This document shows positions 19,456-27,654 of a stretch of DNA of 64,000 nt, piece by piece. A model generated the notes under the pieces. That model was not told where the DNA came from. It ran no database searches and saw nothing but the letters and a program-made list of their open reading frames with translations. The translations under genes were made by a program, and so were the position numbers. Source of the DNA: Mesorhizobium_B sp035998495 (GTDB lineage Bacteria; Pseudomonadota; Alphaproteobacteria; Rhizobiales; Rhizobiaceae). Within the stretch, counting starts at the first letter, position 1, and the number at the start of each line of letters is the position of its first letter. The DNA lies in NCBI GenBank assembly GCA_035998495.1, contig DASYHP010000080.1, positions 62,001 through 126,000 on the forward strand, given 5' to 3'.

Positions 19456-19839
19456 ATGGCGCGTTTCACGACAGATGCCCGCCGGGTGAAGGGCTTGGGC
19501 GCGGCCCGCGACGGAACCGGGCATTTCTGGACGCAGCGGGTGACGGCGGTCTCCAACATCCCGCTCATCATCTTCTTCATCGGGCTGATCGCTTATCTCT
19601 ATGGGCGGCCCTATGCCGAGACCCGGGAAGTGCTGGGAAACCCCTGGGTCGCATTGCCGCTCCTTCTGGCTTTGGCCTCGGTCCTCAACCATATGAGGAT
19701 CGGGATGAAGGTGATCATCGAGGACTACATCCACGGCGAGGGGCTCAAGCTCGCGCTTTTGATGCTCAACATCTTCTACCCCGTGCTGATCGGCGTCCTC
19801 GCCGTCTATGCGATCATCAGAATCTCCCTGGGAGGCTGA
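19456..19839 (+). CDS. sdhD: Succinate dehydrogenase membrane anchor subunit
   Basis: SdhD is the second membrane anchor of complex II. The 127-residue protein has three hydrophobic helices (NIPLIIFFIGLIAYLYG, WVALPLLLALASVLNHMRIG, LALLMLNIFYPVLIGVLAVY). It has the conserved GTGHFWTQRVTA at the N-terminus and HMRIGMKVIIEDYIH, which contains the heme-side His and the quinone-site Asp/Tyr. It lies between sdhC and sdhA with tight spacing. Confidence 0.95.
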   Translation: MARFTTDARRVKGLGAARDGTGHFWTQRVTAVSNIPLIIFFIGLIAYLYGRPYAETREVLGNPWVALPLLLALASVLNHMRIGMKVIIEDYIHGEGLKLALLMLNIFYPVLIGVLAVYAIIRISLGG

Positions 19840-19841
19840 AC

Positions 19842-21674
19842 TTGGCAGACGTCTCCGCCGCGGCGGGCAAGGGCTACCAGTTGATCGACCACGGTTTCGA
19901 CGTGGTCGTGGTGGGCGCGGGCGGCGCAGGCCTGCGCGCCACCCTCGGCATGGCCGAGCAGGGCCTGCGCACGGCCTGCATCACCAAGGTCTTCCCCACG
20001 CGCTCGCACACCGTGGCCGCGCAGGGCGGCATCGCCGCCTCGCTCCAGAACATGGGGGCCGACTCCTGGCAGTGGCACATGTACGACACCGTCAAGGGGT
20101 CGGACTGGCTGGGCGACGTGGACGCCATGGAATATCTGGCACGCGAGGCGCCGGCCGCCGTTTATGAGCTCGAGCACTACGGCGTGCCTTTTTCGCGCAC
20201 GGAGGAAGGAAAAATCTACCAGCGGCCTTTCGGCGGGCACATGATGAATTTCGGCGACGGCCCACCTGTGCAGCGCACCTGCGCGGCCGCCGACCGCACG
20301 GGCCACGCCATCCTGCACACGCTTTACGGCCAGTCGGTGAAGCACCAGGCGCAGTTCTTCGTGGAGTATTTCGCGCTCGACCTGTTGACCGACAGCGACG
20401 GGAACTGCTGCGGCGTGGTGGCCTGGAACCTCGACGACGGCACGCTGCATGCGTTTCGCGCGAAGATGGTGGTGCTGGCGACGGGCGGCTACGGCCGCGC
20501 CTATTTCTCCGCGACCTCCGCCCACACCTGCACGGGCGACGGCAACGCCATGGTCGCGCGCATCGGCCTGCCGCTTCAGGACATGGAGTTCGTGCAGTTC
20601 CACCCCACCGGCATCTATGGCGCGGGCTGCCTGATCACCGAGGGCGCGCGCGGCGAGGGCGGCTATCTCGTCAACGCCGAGGGCGAGCGCTTCATGGAGC
20701 GTTATGCGCCCTCGGCCAAGGATCTGGCGTCACGCGATGTCGTGTCGCGCTGCATGACGCTCGAAATCCGCGAGGGCCGCGGCGTGGGCAAGAACAAGGA
20801 CCACATCTTCCTCCACCTCGATCATCTCGATCCGGCGGTGCTGGCCGAACGGCTGCCGGGCATCTCCGAGTCCGCGCGCATCTTCGCGGGCGTTGACGTG
20901 ACGCGCGACCCGATCCCCGTGCTGCCGACTGTGCATTACAACATGGGCGGCATCCCCACGAACTATTGGGGCGAGGTGCTTTCCCCCACGCCCGAGAACC
21001 CCGACCGCGTGGCGCCGGGGCTGATGGCCGTGGGCGAGGCGGGCTGCGCCTCCGTGCATGGTGCGAACCGGCTGGGCTCGAACTCGCTGATCGACCTCGT
21101 GGTGTTCGGCCGCGCCGCCGCCATCCGGGCGGGCAAGGTGGTCAAGCGCGAGGGGGGTCCGCCGGCGGCCACAAAGGAATCGGTCGAGAGCATCCTCGGC
21201 CGCTTCGACTGCATCCGCTTTGCTGCCGGCACGACGCCGACCGCCGTGCTCAGGGAGAAGATGCAGCGCACCATGCAGGAGGATGCGGCCGTGTTCCGCA
21301 CCTCCGAAACCCTCAAGCAGGGATGCGGTCGCATGTCGGCGGTTTGGGAGGGCATGCGCGACATCAAGGTGCATGACCGCTCGCTGATCTGGAACACCGA
21401 TCTCGTGGAGACGCTCGAGCTCGAAAACCTGATGATCAACGCGCTCGCCACAGTGGTCTCGGCCGAGGCGCGCAAGGAGAGCCGCGGCGCGCACGCGCAT
21501 GAGGATTTCCCCACCCGCGACGACGCGAACTGGCGGAAGCACACGCTGTCCTGGGTGCGGCCCGACGGCGAGGTGCCGCTCGCCTACCGGCCGGTGCACA
21601 CCGAGCCGCTGCTCAAGCCCGAGGACGGCGGCATCGACCCTGCCAAGATCGCGCCCAAGGCGCGGGTGTATTGA
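19842..21674 (+). CDS. sdhA: Succinate dehydrogenase flavoprotein subunit
   Basis: SdhA oxidises succinate to fumarate with covalently bound FAD. The 610-residue protein has the FAD-binding GAGGAGLRAT, the covalent flavin His in RSHTVAAQGGI, the catalytic HPTGIYGAGCLITEGARGEGG region and HGANRLGSNSL. The start is TTG at 19842, two bases after the sdhD stop, supported by GGGAGG upstream. The next native partner, sdhB, is displaced by 1.2 kb because two other genes lie between. Confidence 0.97.
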   Translation: MADVSAAAGKGYQLIDHGFDVVVVGAGGAGLRATLGMAEQGLRTACITKVFPTRSHTVAAQGGIAASLQNMGADSWQWHMYDTVKGSDWLGDVDAMEYLAREAPAAVYELEHYGVPFSRTEEGKIYQRPFGGHMMNFGDGPPVQRTCAAADRTGHAILHTLYGQSVKHQAQFFVEYFALDLLTDSDGNCCGVVAWNLDDGTLHAFRAKMVVLATGGYGRAYFSATSAHTCTGDGNAMVARIGLPLQDMEFVQFHPTGIYGAGCLITEGARGEGGYLVNAEGERFMERYAPSAKDLASRDVVSRCMTLEIREGRGVGKNKDHIFLHLDHLDPAVLAERLPGISESARIFAGVDVTRDPIPVLPTVHYNMGGIPTNYWGEVLSPTPENPDRVAPGLMAVGEAGCASVHGANRLGSNSLIDLVVFGRAAAIRAGKVVKREGGPPAATKESVESILGRFDCIRFAAGTTPTAVLREKMQRTMQEDAAVFRTSETLKQGCGRMSAVWEGMRDIKVHDRSLIWNTDLVETLELENLMINALATVVSAEARKESRGAHAHEDFPTRDDANWRKHTLSWVRPDGEVPLAYRPVHTEPLLKPEDGGIDPAKIAPKARVY

Positions 21675-21681
21675 GGCTCCG

Positions 21682-21930
21682 ATGAACGCGATCAACATCA
21701 GCATTCAGGTTCAGGCGCCGATGCAGCGGCTTTCCGAGCTTGCGATCGAGCATCGACGAACCATTGAAGCTGAGGCGCTGGAGATCATCCGCTCGGTGCT
21801 GGCCCAGGACATGCGCCCGCAGCGGCGAGCGATCGCCGACAAAATTGCCGCTATGGCGCCGAAGGATCGCGTGCAGAGTGATTCTGTCGAGCTTATCCGT
21901 GAAATGAGGGCGGGCGCATCCGCGCGCTGA
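21682..21930 (+). CDS. FitA/VapB-like antitoxin-type protein without an adjacent PIN toxin
   Basis: This 82-residue protein looks like a FitA/VapB-type antitoxin: a short N-terminal beta strand (INISIQVQ), two helices with the family-like stretch LAIEHRRTIEAEALEIIRSV, and a basic/acidic tail (DSVELIREMRAGASAR) of the kind that wraps a toxin. In the usual arrangement a PIN-domain VapC follows immediately. Here the next gene (21942) is not a PIN protein. It starts seven bases after sdhA. It may be an orphan antitoxin left by loss of its toxin, or it may pair with the gene at 21942. Confidence 0.7.
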   Translation: MNAINISIQVQAPMQRLSELAIEHRRTIEAEALEIIRSVLAQDMRPQRRAIADKIAAMAPKDRVQSDSVELIREMRAGASAR

Positions 21931-21941
21931 GTAGCTGATGG

Positions 21942-22871
21942 ATGATGAGCGAGGAAGACGATGTTTCGGAAGTTTCGGCGGCTTTCCCGCTTTATATGCG
22001 GGATGAGTTGGAAGTTGCCGTCAATCGAATGGGTTACGTAATTGGAGTCAACAAGAGTTACCCTGCTCGTCTTCGTGAAATGGTTAGTGCTGCTGCTATC
22101 ACCTATCAGTTGCAGAATGCATCAATCGATCATGTTAGGAGGACTTACCTCAAGAACCTCTCGTATGAGGAGGATCCTGGTGGACAGCAGAGGCTTGATC
22201 GTCCGTATAAAAGGGCCTGCATAGAGCTGTTTTCCGCGTCAGTAGATTTCTTGAAGCAGTATCCGCCAGTGCTTAGAAGGGAGCCTCTTTTAGGCGAGTG
22301 GATTGGGGACCTTACTATTATTCGTTGCTCCTATAGCTTCGAACGAGCCTTCGCTGAGGCTGACAAAGGTGCATTGTACGAATGTGTGGCGATCGCCCGC
22401 ATGATCCTAGAGCAAATATCTTGGGTTCTTTGTGTTAGGTTGCTTGATGATGTCGATGTGATCGCCAGTAAGAGAGCGACGAAATCGGTAGGAGAAGCTG
22501 CACGACAGTTTCCATTTCTAGGACGCCTTTATGGGTGGATGAGCGAGCATGCACACTGGGCTTATGGAGCTCATTTGAAGGCCATCACTCATGATGAAGA
22601 TCGCGCAGGAGCAATGCTAGCCTCTAGTGAGTTCAAGGCTATAGCATATGCAATGCTAATCGTGTTGACCGAAGCATATCGTAAGGTTGTTAATTCTTTG
22701 ATTATGATGCATCGAACCAGAGATTTGACGGATTCACGAAGAGTATGGTCGGTAGCAGCAAGTAAGTTCAGACCATTGCCTATGGTCAAGGAGATTGCAC
22801 GTTTATCTGAGGGCAACGCTGATGTTTTTAGCTTGCTAAAGATGCTACAGGATGGACCGCGTCATGGTTGA
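21942..22871 (+). CDS. AT-rich accessory gene of unknown function inserted between sdhA and sdhB
   Basis: I do not recognise this 309-residue soluble protein. It has no signal or membrane helix. The central part is helical with conserved-looking charged motifs (RMILEQISW about 150 and MSEHAHWAYGAH about 204), loosely like DUF5677-type or HEPN-like helical proteins; this is only a resemblance. Base composition is strongly different from its surroundings: 22681-22740 has 22 G/C of 60, while 21001-21060 in sdhA has 48 of 60. Codon use follows (many TTT, AAG, AGA, ATA). Its last 8 bases overlap the sdhB start. It is most likely a horizontally acquired gene. Confidence 0.8.
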   Translation: MMSEEDDVSEVSAAFPLYMRDELEVAVNRMGYVIGVNKSYPARLREMVSAAAITYQLQNASIDHVRRTYLKNLSYEEDPGGQQRLDRPYKRACIELFSASVDFLKQYPPVLRREPLLGEWIGDLTIIRCSYSFERAFAEADKGALYECVAIARMILEQISWVLCVRLLDDVDVIASKRATKSVGEAARQFPFLGRLYGWMSEHAHWAYGAHLKAITHDEDRAGAMLASSEFKAIAYAMLIVLTEAYRKVVNSLIMMHRTRDLTDSRRVWSVAASKFRPLPMVKEIARLSEGNADVFSLLKMLQDGPRHG

Positions 22872-23664
22872 ACTTACCCTCCCCAAGAACTCGAAAGTCC
22901 GCGAGGGCAAGGTGTGGCCGAAGCCCGAGGGCGCGGAAAGGCTCACCGAGTTCCGCATCTATCGCTGGTCGCCCGACGACGGCGAGAACCCGCGCGTGGA
23001 CACCTATTACGTGGACCGCGAGGATTGCGGGCCGATGGTGCTCGACGCGCTGCTGTGGATCAAGAACAAGGTCGATCCGACGCTGGCGCTGCGCCGTTCG
23101 TGCCGCGAAGGCATCTGCGGCTCGTGCTCGATGAACATCGACGGGGTCAACACGCTGGCCTGCACCCGCGGCATCGACGCGCTGGCCGATGGCGAGGCCT
23201 TAGAGGATGGGCCGGTGCGCATCTATCCGCTGCCGCACATGCCCGTGATCAAGGACCTCGTGCCCGACCTCTCCGTGCCCTTCGCCCAGCTCAACTCCAT
23301 CGAGCCGTGGCTTCACACGGTCACGCCTGAGCCCGACAAGGAGTGGCTGCAAAGCCATGAGGACCGCCAGAAGCTGGACGGGCTCTACGAGTGCATCCTG
23401 TGCTTCTGCTGCCAGACCTCCTGCCCGTCCTATTGGTGGAACGGCGAGCGCTATCTCGGCCCGGCCGTGCTGATCAACGCCTATCGCTGGCTGATCGATT
23501 CCCGCGACGAGGCGACCGGCGAGCGGCTCGACAATCTCGAAGACCCGTTCCGGCTCTACCGATGCCACACCATCATGAACTGCACGCAGACCTGCCCCAA
23601 GGGGTTGAACCCTGCCAAGGCGATCGTGGAGATCCGCCGCATGATGGTGGAGCGGCGGATCTGA
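22864..23664 (+). CDS. sdhB: Succinate dehydrogenase iron-sulfur subunit
   Basis: SdhB carries the 2Fe-2S, 4Fe-4S and 3Fe-4S clusters linking the flavin to quinone. The 266-residue protein has CREGICGSCSMNIDG (2Fe-2S), CILCFCCQTSCPSYWW (4Fe-4S) and CHTIMNCTQTCPKGLNP (3Fe-4S). I prefer the ATG at 22864 (MVELTLPKNS, the usual family start); ATG 22852 is in frame four codons earlier. The start lies inside the end of the AT-rich gene, so its translation is probably coupled to that gene. A terminator follows at 23711. Confidence 0.97.
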   Translation: MVELTLPKNSKVREGKVWPKPEGAERLTEFRIYRWSPDDGENPRVDTYYVDREDCGPMVLDALLWIKNKVDPTLALRRSCREGICGSCSMNIDGVNTLACTRGIDALADGEALEDGPVRIYPLPHMPVIKDLVPDLSVPFAQLNSIEPWLHTVTPEPDKEWLQSHEDRQKLDGLYECILCFCCQTSCPSYWWNGERYLGPAVLINAYRWLIDSRDEATGERLDNLEDPFRLYRCHTIMNCTQTCPKGLNPAKAIVEIRRMMVERRI

Positions 23665-23710
23665 CGGGCCGCGTTGTGTCCGGAGAAGGGCCGACTTCGT
23701 GAAGGAAAAC

Positions 23711-23744
23711 GGGGTGGGTCGGGAAACACCGGACCGCCCTTTTT
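23711..23744 (+). terminator. Probable terminator after sdhB
   Basis: An imperfect GC-rich stem (GGGTGGGTC with GGACCGCCC) around a short loop is followed by CCTTTTT. It lies 47 bases beyond the sdhB stop, at the end of the sdh operon and before msrA. Confidence 0.65.
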
Positions 23745-23774
23745 CGTATCTGGGGAGAAACAGGGAGAGTTCCG

Positions 23775-24368
23775 ATGATCCGCCAAATGCTTCTCGCCGC
23801 AGGCTTTGCCTTGAGCGCGCTCGCCCCCGCCCAAGCTGCTACGAAAACCGCCATCTTCGCGGGCGGCTGCTTCTGGTGCGTGGAATCCGATTTCGATCAC
23901 GTGCCGGGCGTGCTTTCCACCACGTCGGGCTATATCGGCGGCGAGAACGAGAATCCGACCTATGAGAACCATCCCGGCCATGTCGAGGCCGTCAAGATCG
24001 AGTACGACGACGCCCAGGTGAGCTACGACCAATTGCTTGACGTGTTCTGGCGCTCGGTCGATCCCACCGATGCGGGCGGGCAGTTCTGCGACCGCGGCCA
24101 CTCCTATACGACGGGCATCTTCGCCGTGGACGAGGCGGACCTCAAGGCGGCGGAGGCCTCGAAGGCGGAAGCGCAAGAGGCGCTGGGCCAGGGGATCGTG
24201 ACGCCGATCAGCGCCGCGCCGCAGTTCTGGCCGGCCGAGGACTACCACCAGGACTATTACAAGAAGAATCCGCTGCGCTACCGCTACTATCGCGGGGCCT
24301 GCGGCCGCGACGACCGGGTGGAGGAAGTCTGGGGCGAGGCCGCCCACCAGGGCATTCCGGGCTACTGA
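23775..24368 (+). CDS. msrA: Peptide-methionine (S)-S-oxide reductase, exported form
   Basis: MsrA reduces methionine-S-sulfoxide in proteins. The 197-residue protein has the catalytic GGCFWC motif with nucleophile Cys at 32 and the HPGHVEAVKIEYDD, FWRSVDPTDAGGQFCDRG and HQDYYKKNP segments of the family. The first 21 residues (MIRQMLLAAGFALSALAPAQ) are a Sec signal peptide, so this copy acts in the periplasm on oxidised envelope proteins. It is monocistronic; the region downstream holds a pair of inverted intergenic repeats. Confidence 0.95.
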   Translation: MIRQMLLAAGFALSALAPAQAATKTAIFAGGCFWCVESDFDHVPGVLSTTSGYIGGENENPTYENHPGHVEAVKIEYDDAQVSYDQLLDVFWRSVDPTDAGGQFCDRGHSYTTGIFAVDEADLKAAEASKAEAQEALGQGIVTPISAAPQFWPAEDYHQDYYKKNPLRYRYYRGACGRDDRVEEVWGEAAHQGIPGY

Positions 24369-24435
24369 GGCGCGGCGCCCTCGATCGAGCTGTCGTGGGG
24401 CGGCAGTTCGGGCCGCGGGTGGCTGCGGCCAGGTT

Positions 24436-24474
24436 ACGGAATGGATTCTCGGGTCAAGCCCGAGAATGACGACG
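24436..24474 (+). repeat. Palindromic intergenic repeat, copy 1
   Basis: The element ACGGAATGGATTCTCGGG continues through a short loop (TCAA) into CCCGAGAATGACGACGGG, so it is itself a hairpin (TTCTCGGG / CCCGAGAA). It is a REP-like sequence type common between genes of alphaproteobacteria. A diverged copy in opposite orientation lies at 24529-24569. Confidence 0.75.
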
Positions 24475-24528
24475 GGAAAAAGGTGACGCCAATCGCCGGC
24501 GTCGGCAATTGCCGTTGACCCTTGTGCC

Positions 24529-24569
24529 GTCGTCATTCCCGGCCTCAAGCCGGGAATCCATTCCGTGAC
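24529..24569 (-). repeat. Palindromic intergenic repeat, copy 2 (inverted relative to copy 1)
   Basis: GTCGTCATTCCCGG-CCTCAAG-CCGGGAATCCATTCCGTGAC is the reverse complement of copy 1 with a few changes in the stem (TTCCCGG for TTCTCGG). The compensating changes keep each stem paired. The two copies are separated by about 55 bases and together form a long inverted repeat between convergent msrA and the OsmC gene. Confidence 0.75.
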
Positions 24570-24640
24570 GTTCCGGCAGTGGAGGGCGGTGGAGAACTGG
24601 CCCTCCGCCCTTCTCCTCGATTTCCTGCGGGCGCTCCCTC

Positions 24641-25066
24641 TCACCCCAGGCTTGCGTCGAGCGTCACCTCGATGGCGCCCAGCGCCTTGGACACGGGGCA
24701 TTCGGCCTTGGCCTTGTCGGCCAGCTCGCGGAATTTCTGGGCGTCGATGCCGGACACGCTGCCCTTGAGCGTGATGGCGCTTTTGGTGATGCCGGTGCCT
24801 GGGATCAGCGTCACCACCGCGCGGGCGTCGAGGTTCTGGGCCGGGGTGCCGTTCTCCGCCAGGAAGTGCGAAAGCTGCATGGCGAAGCAGCCGGCATGGG
24901 CCGCGGCGATCAACTCCTCGGGGTTGGTGCCCGATTTGCCGCTTTCGTCCTCGAAGCGTCCCTTGAAGGAATAGGGCAGGGAGGACAGCGCGCCGCTTTG
25001 CGTGTCGAGCGTGCCGTTGCCGTCCTTGAGGGCGCCCTTCCAGATGGCGGTTGCGTGACGATCCAT
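24641..25066 (-). CDS. OsmC family organic hydroperoxide reductase
   Basis: This 141-residue OsmC-type peroxiredoxin reduces organic hydroperoxides. Both catalytic cysteines are present: C60 in AAAHAGCFAMQL and C123 in AECPVSKAL. The N-terminal MDRHATAIWKGALKDGNGTL and the SGTNPEELIAAAHAGC block are typical of OsmC rather than Ohr. The ATG follows a GAGGAGG-like site (minus strand of 25067-25080). It is convergent with msrA, another oxidative-damage repair gene. Confidence 0.93.
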   Translation of the reverse strand: MDRHATAIWKGALKDGNGTLDTQSGALSSLPYSFKGRFEDESGKSGTNPEELIAAAHAGCFAMQLSHFLAENGTPAQNLDARAVVTLIPGTGITKSAITLKGSVSGIDAQKFRELADKAKAECPVSKALGAIEVTLDASLG

Positions 25067-25197
25067 TCCATGCCTCCTCGGGCTTCGTGATGCTTTTCGT
25101 GCAGCGGGCAGGACAGAGCCCTGCGCCGGGAGCGGAATATAGCGACCGTCCGCTGCTTTTCAGCAGGCTGCCTATAGGCCATTGGGCGGCCCGGGGA

Positions 25198-26457
25198 TCA
25201 GATCGGCTCGCCCTTCAGCAAGCGTGGGCTCTCGCCACTAAGGCCCGCGGCCTCGCGGATGAAGAAATCCTTCAGCCGCGGCACGCGGTCCACCAGCCCC
25301 AGGCCGAAATCGCGGAGCGCGCGGATGGGCGAGGAGTCGTTAGAGAAGAGACGGTTCAGCACATCCGTGGTGACGCCCAGCCGGAGCGTGTCGAAGCGCC
25401 GCCAGCGCTGGTAATCCTCCAGCACGTCGAGTTGGCCGAAGTCGCGGCCCAGCCGGTCGGCCTCCACCACCACCTGCGCGAGCGCCGCCGCATCCTTGAA
25501 GCCGAGATTGAGGCCCTGGCCGGCGATGGGGTGGATGCCGTGCGCGGCGTCGCCCACCAGGGCGAAGCGCGGCTTCACGAAGTCGCGGGCGAGCGTGAGC
25601 GAAAGCGGCCAGGCGCGGGGCTTGTCTTCCACCGAAATCTCGCCGAGCTTCAAGCCGAAGCGCTCCTCCAACTCCGCCTCGAACAGAAGCGGGCTCGCAT
25701 TGACGAGCCGCTCCGCCTCTTCGCGGCGCTCCGTCCAGACGATGGAGGAGCGATTCCTGCCGTTATCATCGGGCTTGAGCGGCAGGATGGCGAAGGGGCC
25801 GGCGGGCAGGAAATGCTCCTCGGCCCGCCCCTCATGGGGGCGCTGGTGCCGGACCGTGCAGACGATGCCGGACTGGCCGTAGTCCCAGTGGACCGTGCGG
25901 ATGCCGGCCATCTCGCGCAGGCGCGAACGCACGCCGTCGGCGGCGGCGAGCAGCCGCGCGGAGATTTCTTCGCCATCGTCCAGCCGCACGCGCACGCCCG
26001 CGCCCTCGGCCGAAAACCCCTCGACGCCGACGCCTTCCCGCAGTTCGACGCCGAGCTCTTCCGCGCGCTCGCGCAGGGCTGCGTTGAGCAGACGGTTGGG
26101 CAGCATATGCGCGAAGGGCTCGCCTTCACCCACATCGCCGTCGAAGGTCAGGAAAACGGGCCGGATCGGGTCCGCGCGGCGCGAATCCGTGACCTCCATG
26201 CTGGTGATGGGCTGCGCTTCGGGCTCCAACGCCGTCCACACGCCCAGCTCGCGCAGCATGCGTGCGGCCGCCGCCGCGACCGCCGAGGCGCGGCCATCCT
26301 TGAGGCTCGCGCCGGGCGGCGCCTTGTCCACCACGACGACCTTCAGCGAAGGCCGCGCGTGGCGGATCGCGACCGCCGTGACGAGGCCCACATAGCCCGC
26401 ACCGGCGATCAGCACATCCGCGCGCGCCGTCTCACGCCCTTGCTCCATCGAGGCCAT
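25198..26457 (-). CDS. UbiH/UbiF-type FAD-dependent hydroxylase (ubiquinone biosynthesis)
   Basis: This 419-residue flavin monooxygenase shows the FAD-binding VLIAGAGYVGLVTA at the N-terminus, the DG motif AAADGVRSRLREMAGI, and GDAAHGIHPIAGQGLNLGFK at about 300, diagnostic of the UbiH/UbiF/Coq6 family. The expected role is ring hydroxylation of ubiquinone precursors at the inner membrane. Which ring position it modifies cannot be told from sequence. The start at 26457 follows GGAGG by four bases on the minus strand. It is divergent from tesB. Confidence 0.9.
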   Translation of the reverse strand: MASMEQGRETARADVLIAGAGYVGLVTAVAIRHARPSLKVVVVDKAPPGASLKDGRASAVAAAAARMLRELGVWTALEPEAQPITSMEVTDSRRADPIRPVFLTFDGDVGEGEPFAHMLPNRLLNAALRERAEELGVELREGVGVEGFSAEGAGVRVRLDDGEEISARLLAAADGVRSRLREMAGIRTVHWDYGQSGIVCTVRHQRPHEGRAEEHFLPAGPFAILPLKPDDNGRNRSSIVWTERREEAERLVNASPLLFEAELEERFGLKLGEISVEDKPRAWPLSLTLARDFVKPRFALVGDAAHGIHPIAGQGLNLGFKDAAALAQVVVEADRLGRDFGQLDVLEDYQRWRRFDTLRLGVTTDVLNRLFSNDSSPIRALRDFGLGLVDRVPRLKDFFIREAAGLSGESPRLLKGEPI

Positions 26458-26543
26458 CCGCCCTCCTGCCGCCGCGCCTTGACTCGCGTTCTCCGCGCAT
26501 GGACTAAGCCGACGCCTCACAACGGGCGGGGAGAAGCGAACAC

Positions 26544-27428
26544 ATGTCCGACGCCATGGCCGAACTCCTCGGCATCCTCGACCTGGAAAACATCGAACAC
26601 AACCTGTTTCGGGGTCGCAGCCTGCGGACATCGTGGCAGCGCGTGTTCGGCGGCCAGGTCCTGGCCCAGGCGCTCGCGGCGGCCGCCCGCACGGTGGGGG
26701 AGGGGCGCTTCGTGCATTCGCTGCATGGCAGCTTCATGCGGCCGGGCGACAGCGGCACGCCCATCGTTTACCAGGTCTCGCGGCTGCGCGACGGTGGCTC
26801 CTTCTCCACCCGCTTCGTCAATGCCATCCAGGGTGGCGAGGCGATCTTCTCCGCGCTCTTCTCCTTCCAGATCGACGAGGACGGGCTCGATCACCAGATG
26901 CCCATGCCCGACGACGTGCCACCGCCCGAAAGCCTGGCCGGCGACAAGGAACTGGCCGAGGCGCTGGGCGCGGGCGTGCCGGAGCCCATCCGCCGCTATT
27001 GGGCGCGGCCGCGGCCCTTCGAGGTGCGGCCCGTCGCGCTCAAGCACTACACGTCGCGGGAGAAGCTTGCGCCCCGGCAGGATATCTGGGTGCGCGCGAG
27101 CGGCCCGGTGCCGGCCGACCGTCATCTTCAGGCGGCCGTGCTCGCCTATTTGAGCGACATGACGCTGCTCGACACCTCCACTTTCGCGCATGGGCGGGCG
27201 ATCTTCGATCCCGACATCCAGGCGGCCTCGCTCGACCACGCCATGTGGTTCCACCGTCCGCACGCGCTGGAGGGCTGGCTTCTCTACACGCACGACAGTC
27301 CCTCGGCGTCGGGCGCGCGCGGCTTCACCCGCGGGCGACTTTACACCCAGGACGGCGTGCTGATCGCCTCCGTCGCCCAGGAAGGCCTCATCCGCCTAAA
27401 AAACAGGCAGCGCCTTCCAGCGAGCTAA
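26544..27428 (+). CDS. tesB: Acyl-CoA thioesterase II
   Basis: TesB hydrolyses medium- and long-chain acyl-CoAs. The 294-residue protein has two hotdog domains: N-terminal with FGGQVLAQALAAA and HSLHGSFMRPGD, C-terminal with LAYLSDMTLLDTS (catalytic Asp), SLDHAMWFHRP and ASVAQEGLIR (catalytic Gln). The C-terminus RLKN is a usual TesB ending. The length is normal. It shares an 86-base divergent promoter region with the UbiH-like gene. Confidence 0.95.
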   Translation: MSDAMAELLGILDLENIEHNLFRGRSLRTSWQRVFGGQVLAQALAAAARTVGEGRFVHSLHGSFMRPGDSGTPIVYQVSRLRDGGSFSTRFVNAIQGGEAIFSALFSFQIDEDGLDHQMPMPDDVPPPESLAGDKELAEALGAGVPEPIRRYWARPRPFEVRPVALKHYTSREKLAPRQDIWVRASGPVPADRHLQAAVLAYLSDMTLLDTSTFAHGRAIFDPDIQAASLDHAMWFHRPHALEGWLLYTHDSPSASGARGFTRGRLYTQDGVLIASVAQEGLIRLKNRQRLPAS

Positions 27429-27537
27429 GAGCCTGCACGCGAGTTAGGCAGTTTCGCTCGCCGGCCGCCGCGCCGCCGAAAGGGCCATGCGGCCGAAAGG
27501 CTCGAGATTCGGCTGCCGGCCGCTCGCGCCGGCAAAA

Positions 27538-27554
27538 CTGGCACGAAGCTTGAA
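27538..27554 (+). promoter_or_regulatory. Sigma-54 (RpoN)-type promoter for glnK-amtB
   Basis: CTGGCACGAAGCTTGAA matches the sigma-54 consensus YTGGCACG-N4-TTGCW except for A in place of C in the -12 element. It lies about 100 bases before glnK, on the right strand. Nitrogen-regulated glnK-amtB operons are usually RpoN/NtrC controlled, which supports the call. No clear NtrC site (TGCACC-N5-GGTGCA) was recognised upstream. Confidence 0.6.
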
Positions 27555-27654
27555 TGGTGCTCGACCAGCGTCCGCTCCGGCAAAAGGACGGGCGCGGGGC
27601 AACCGTGGGGCGCGGCAGAAAAAAGTGTCCCGCACGGAAGAGAGGGCATGAACC

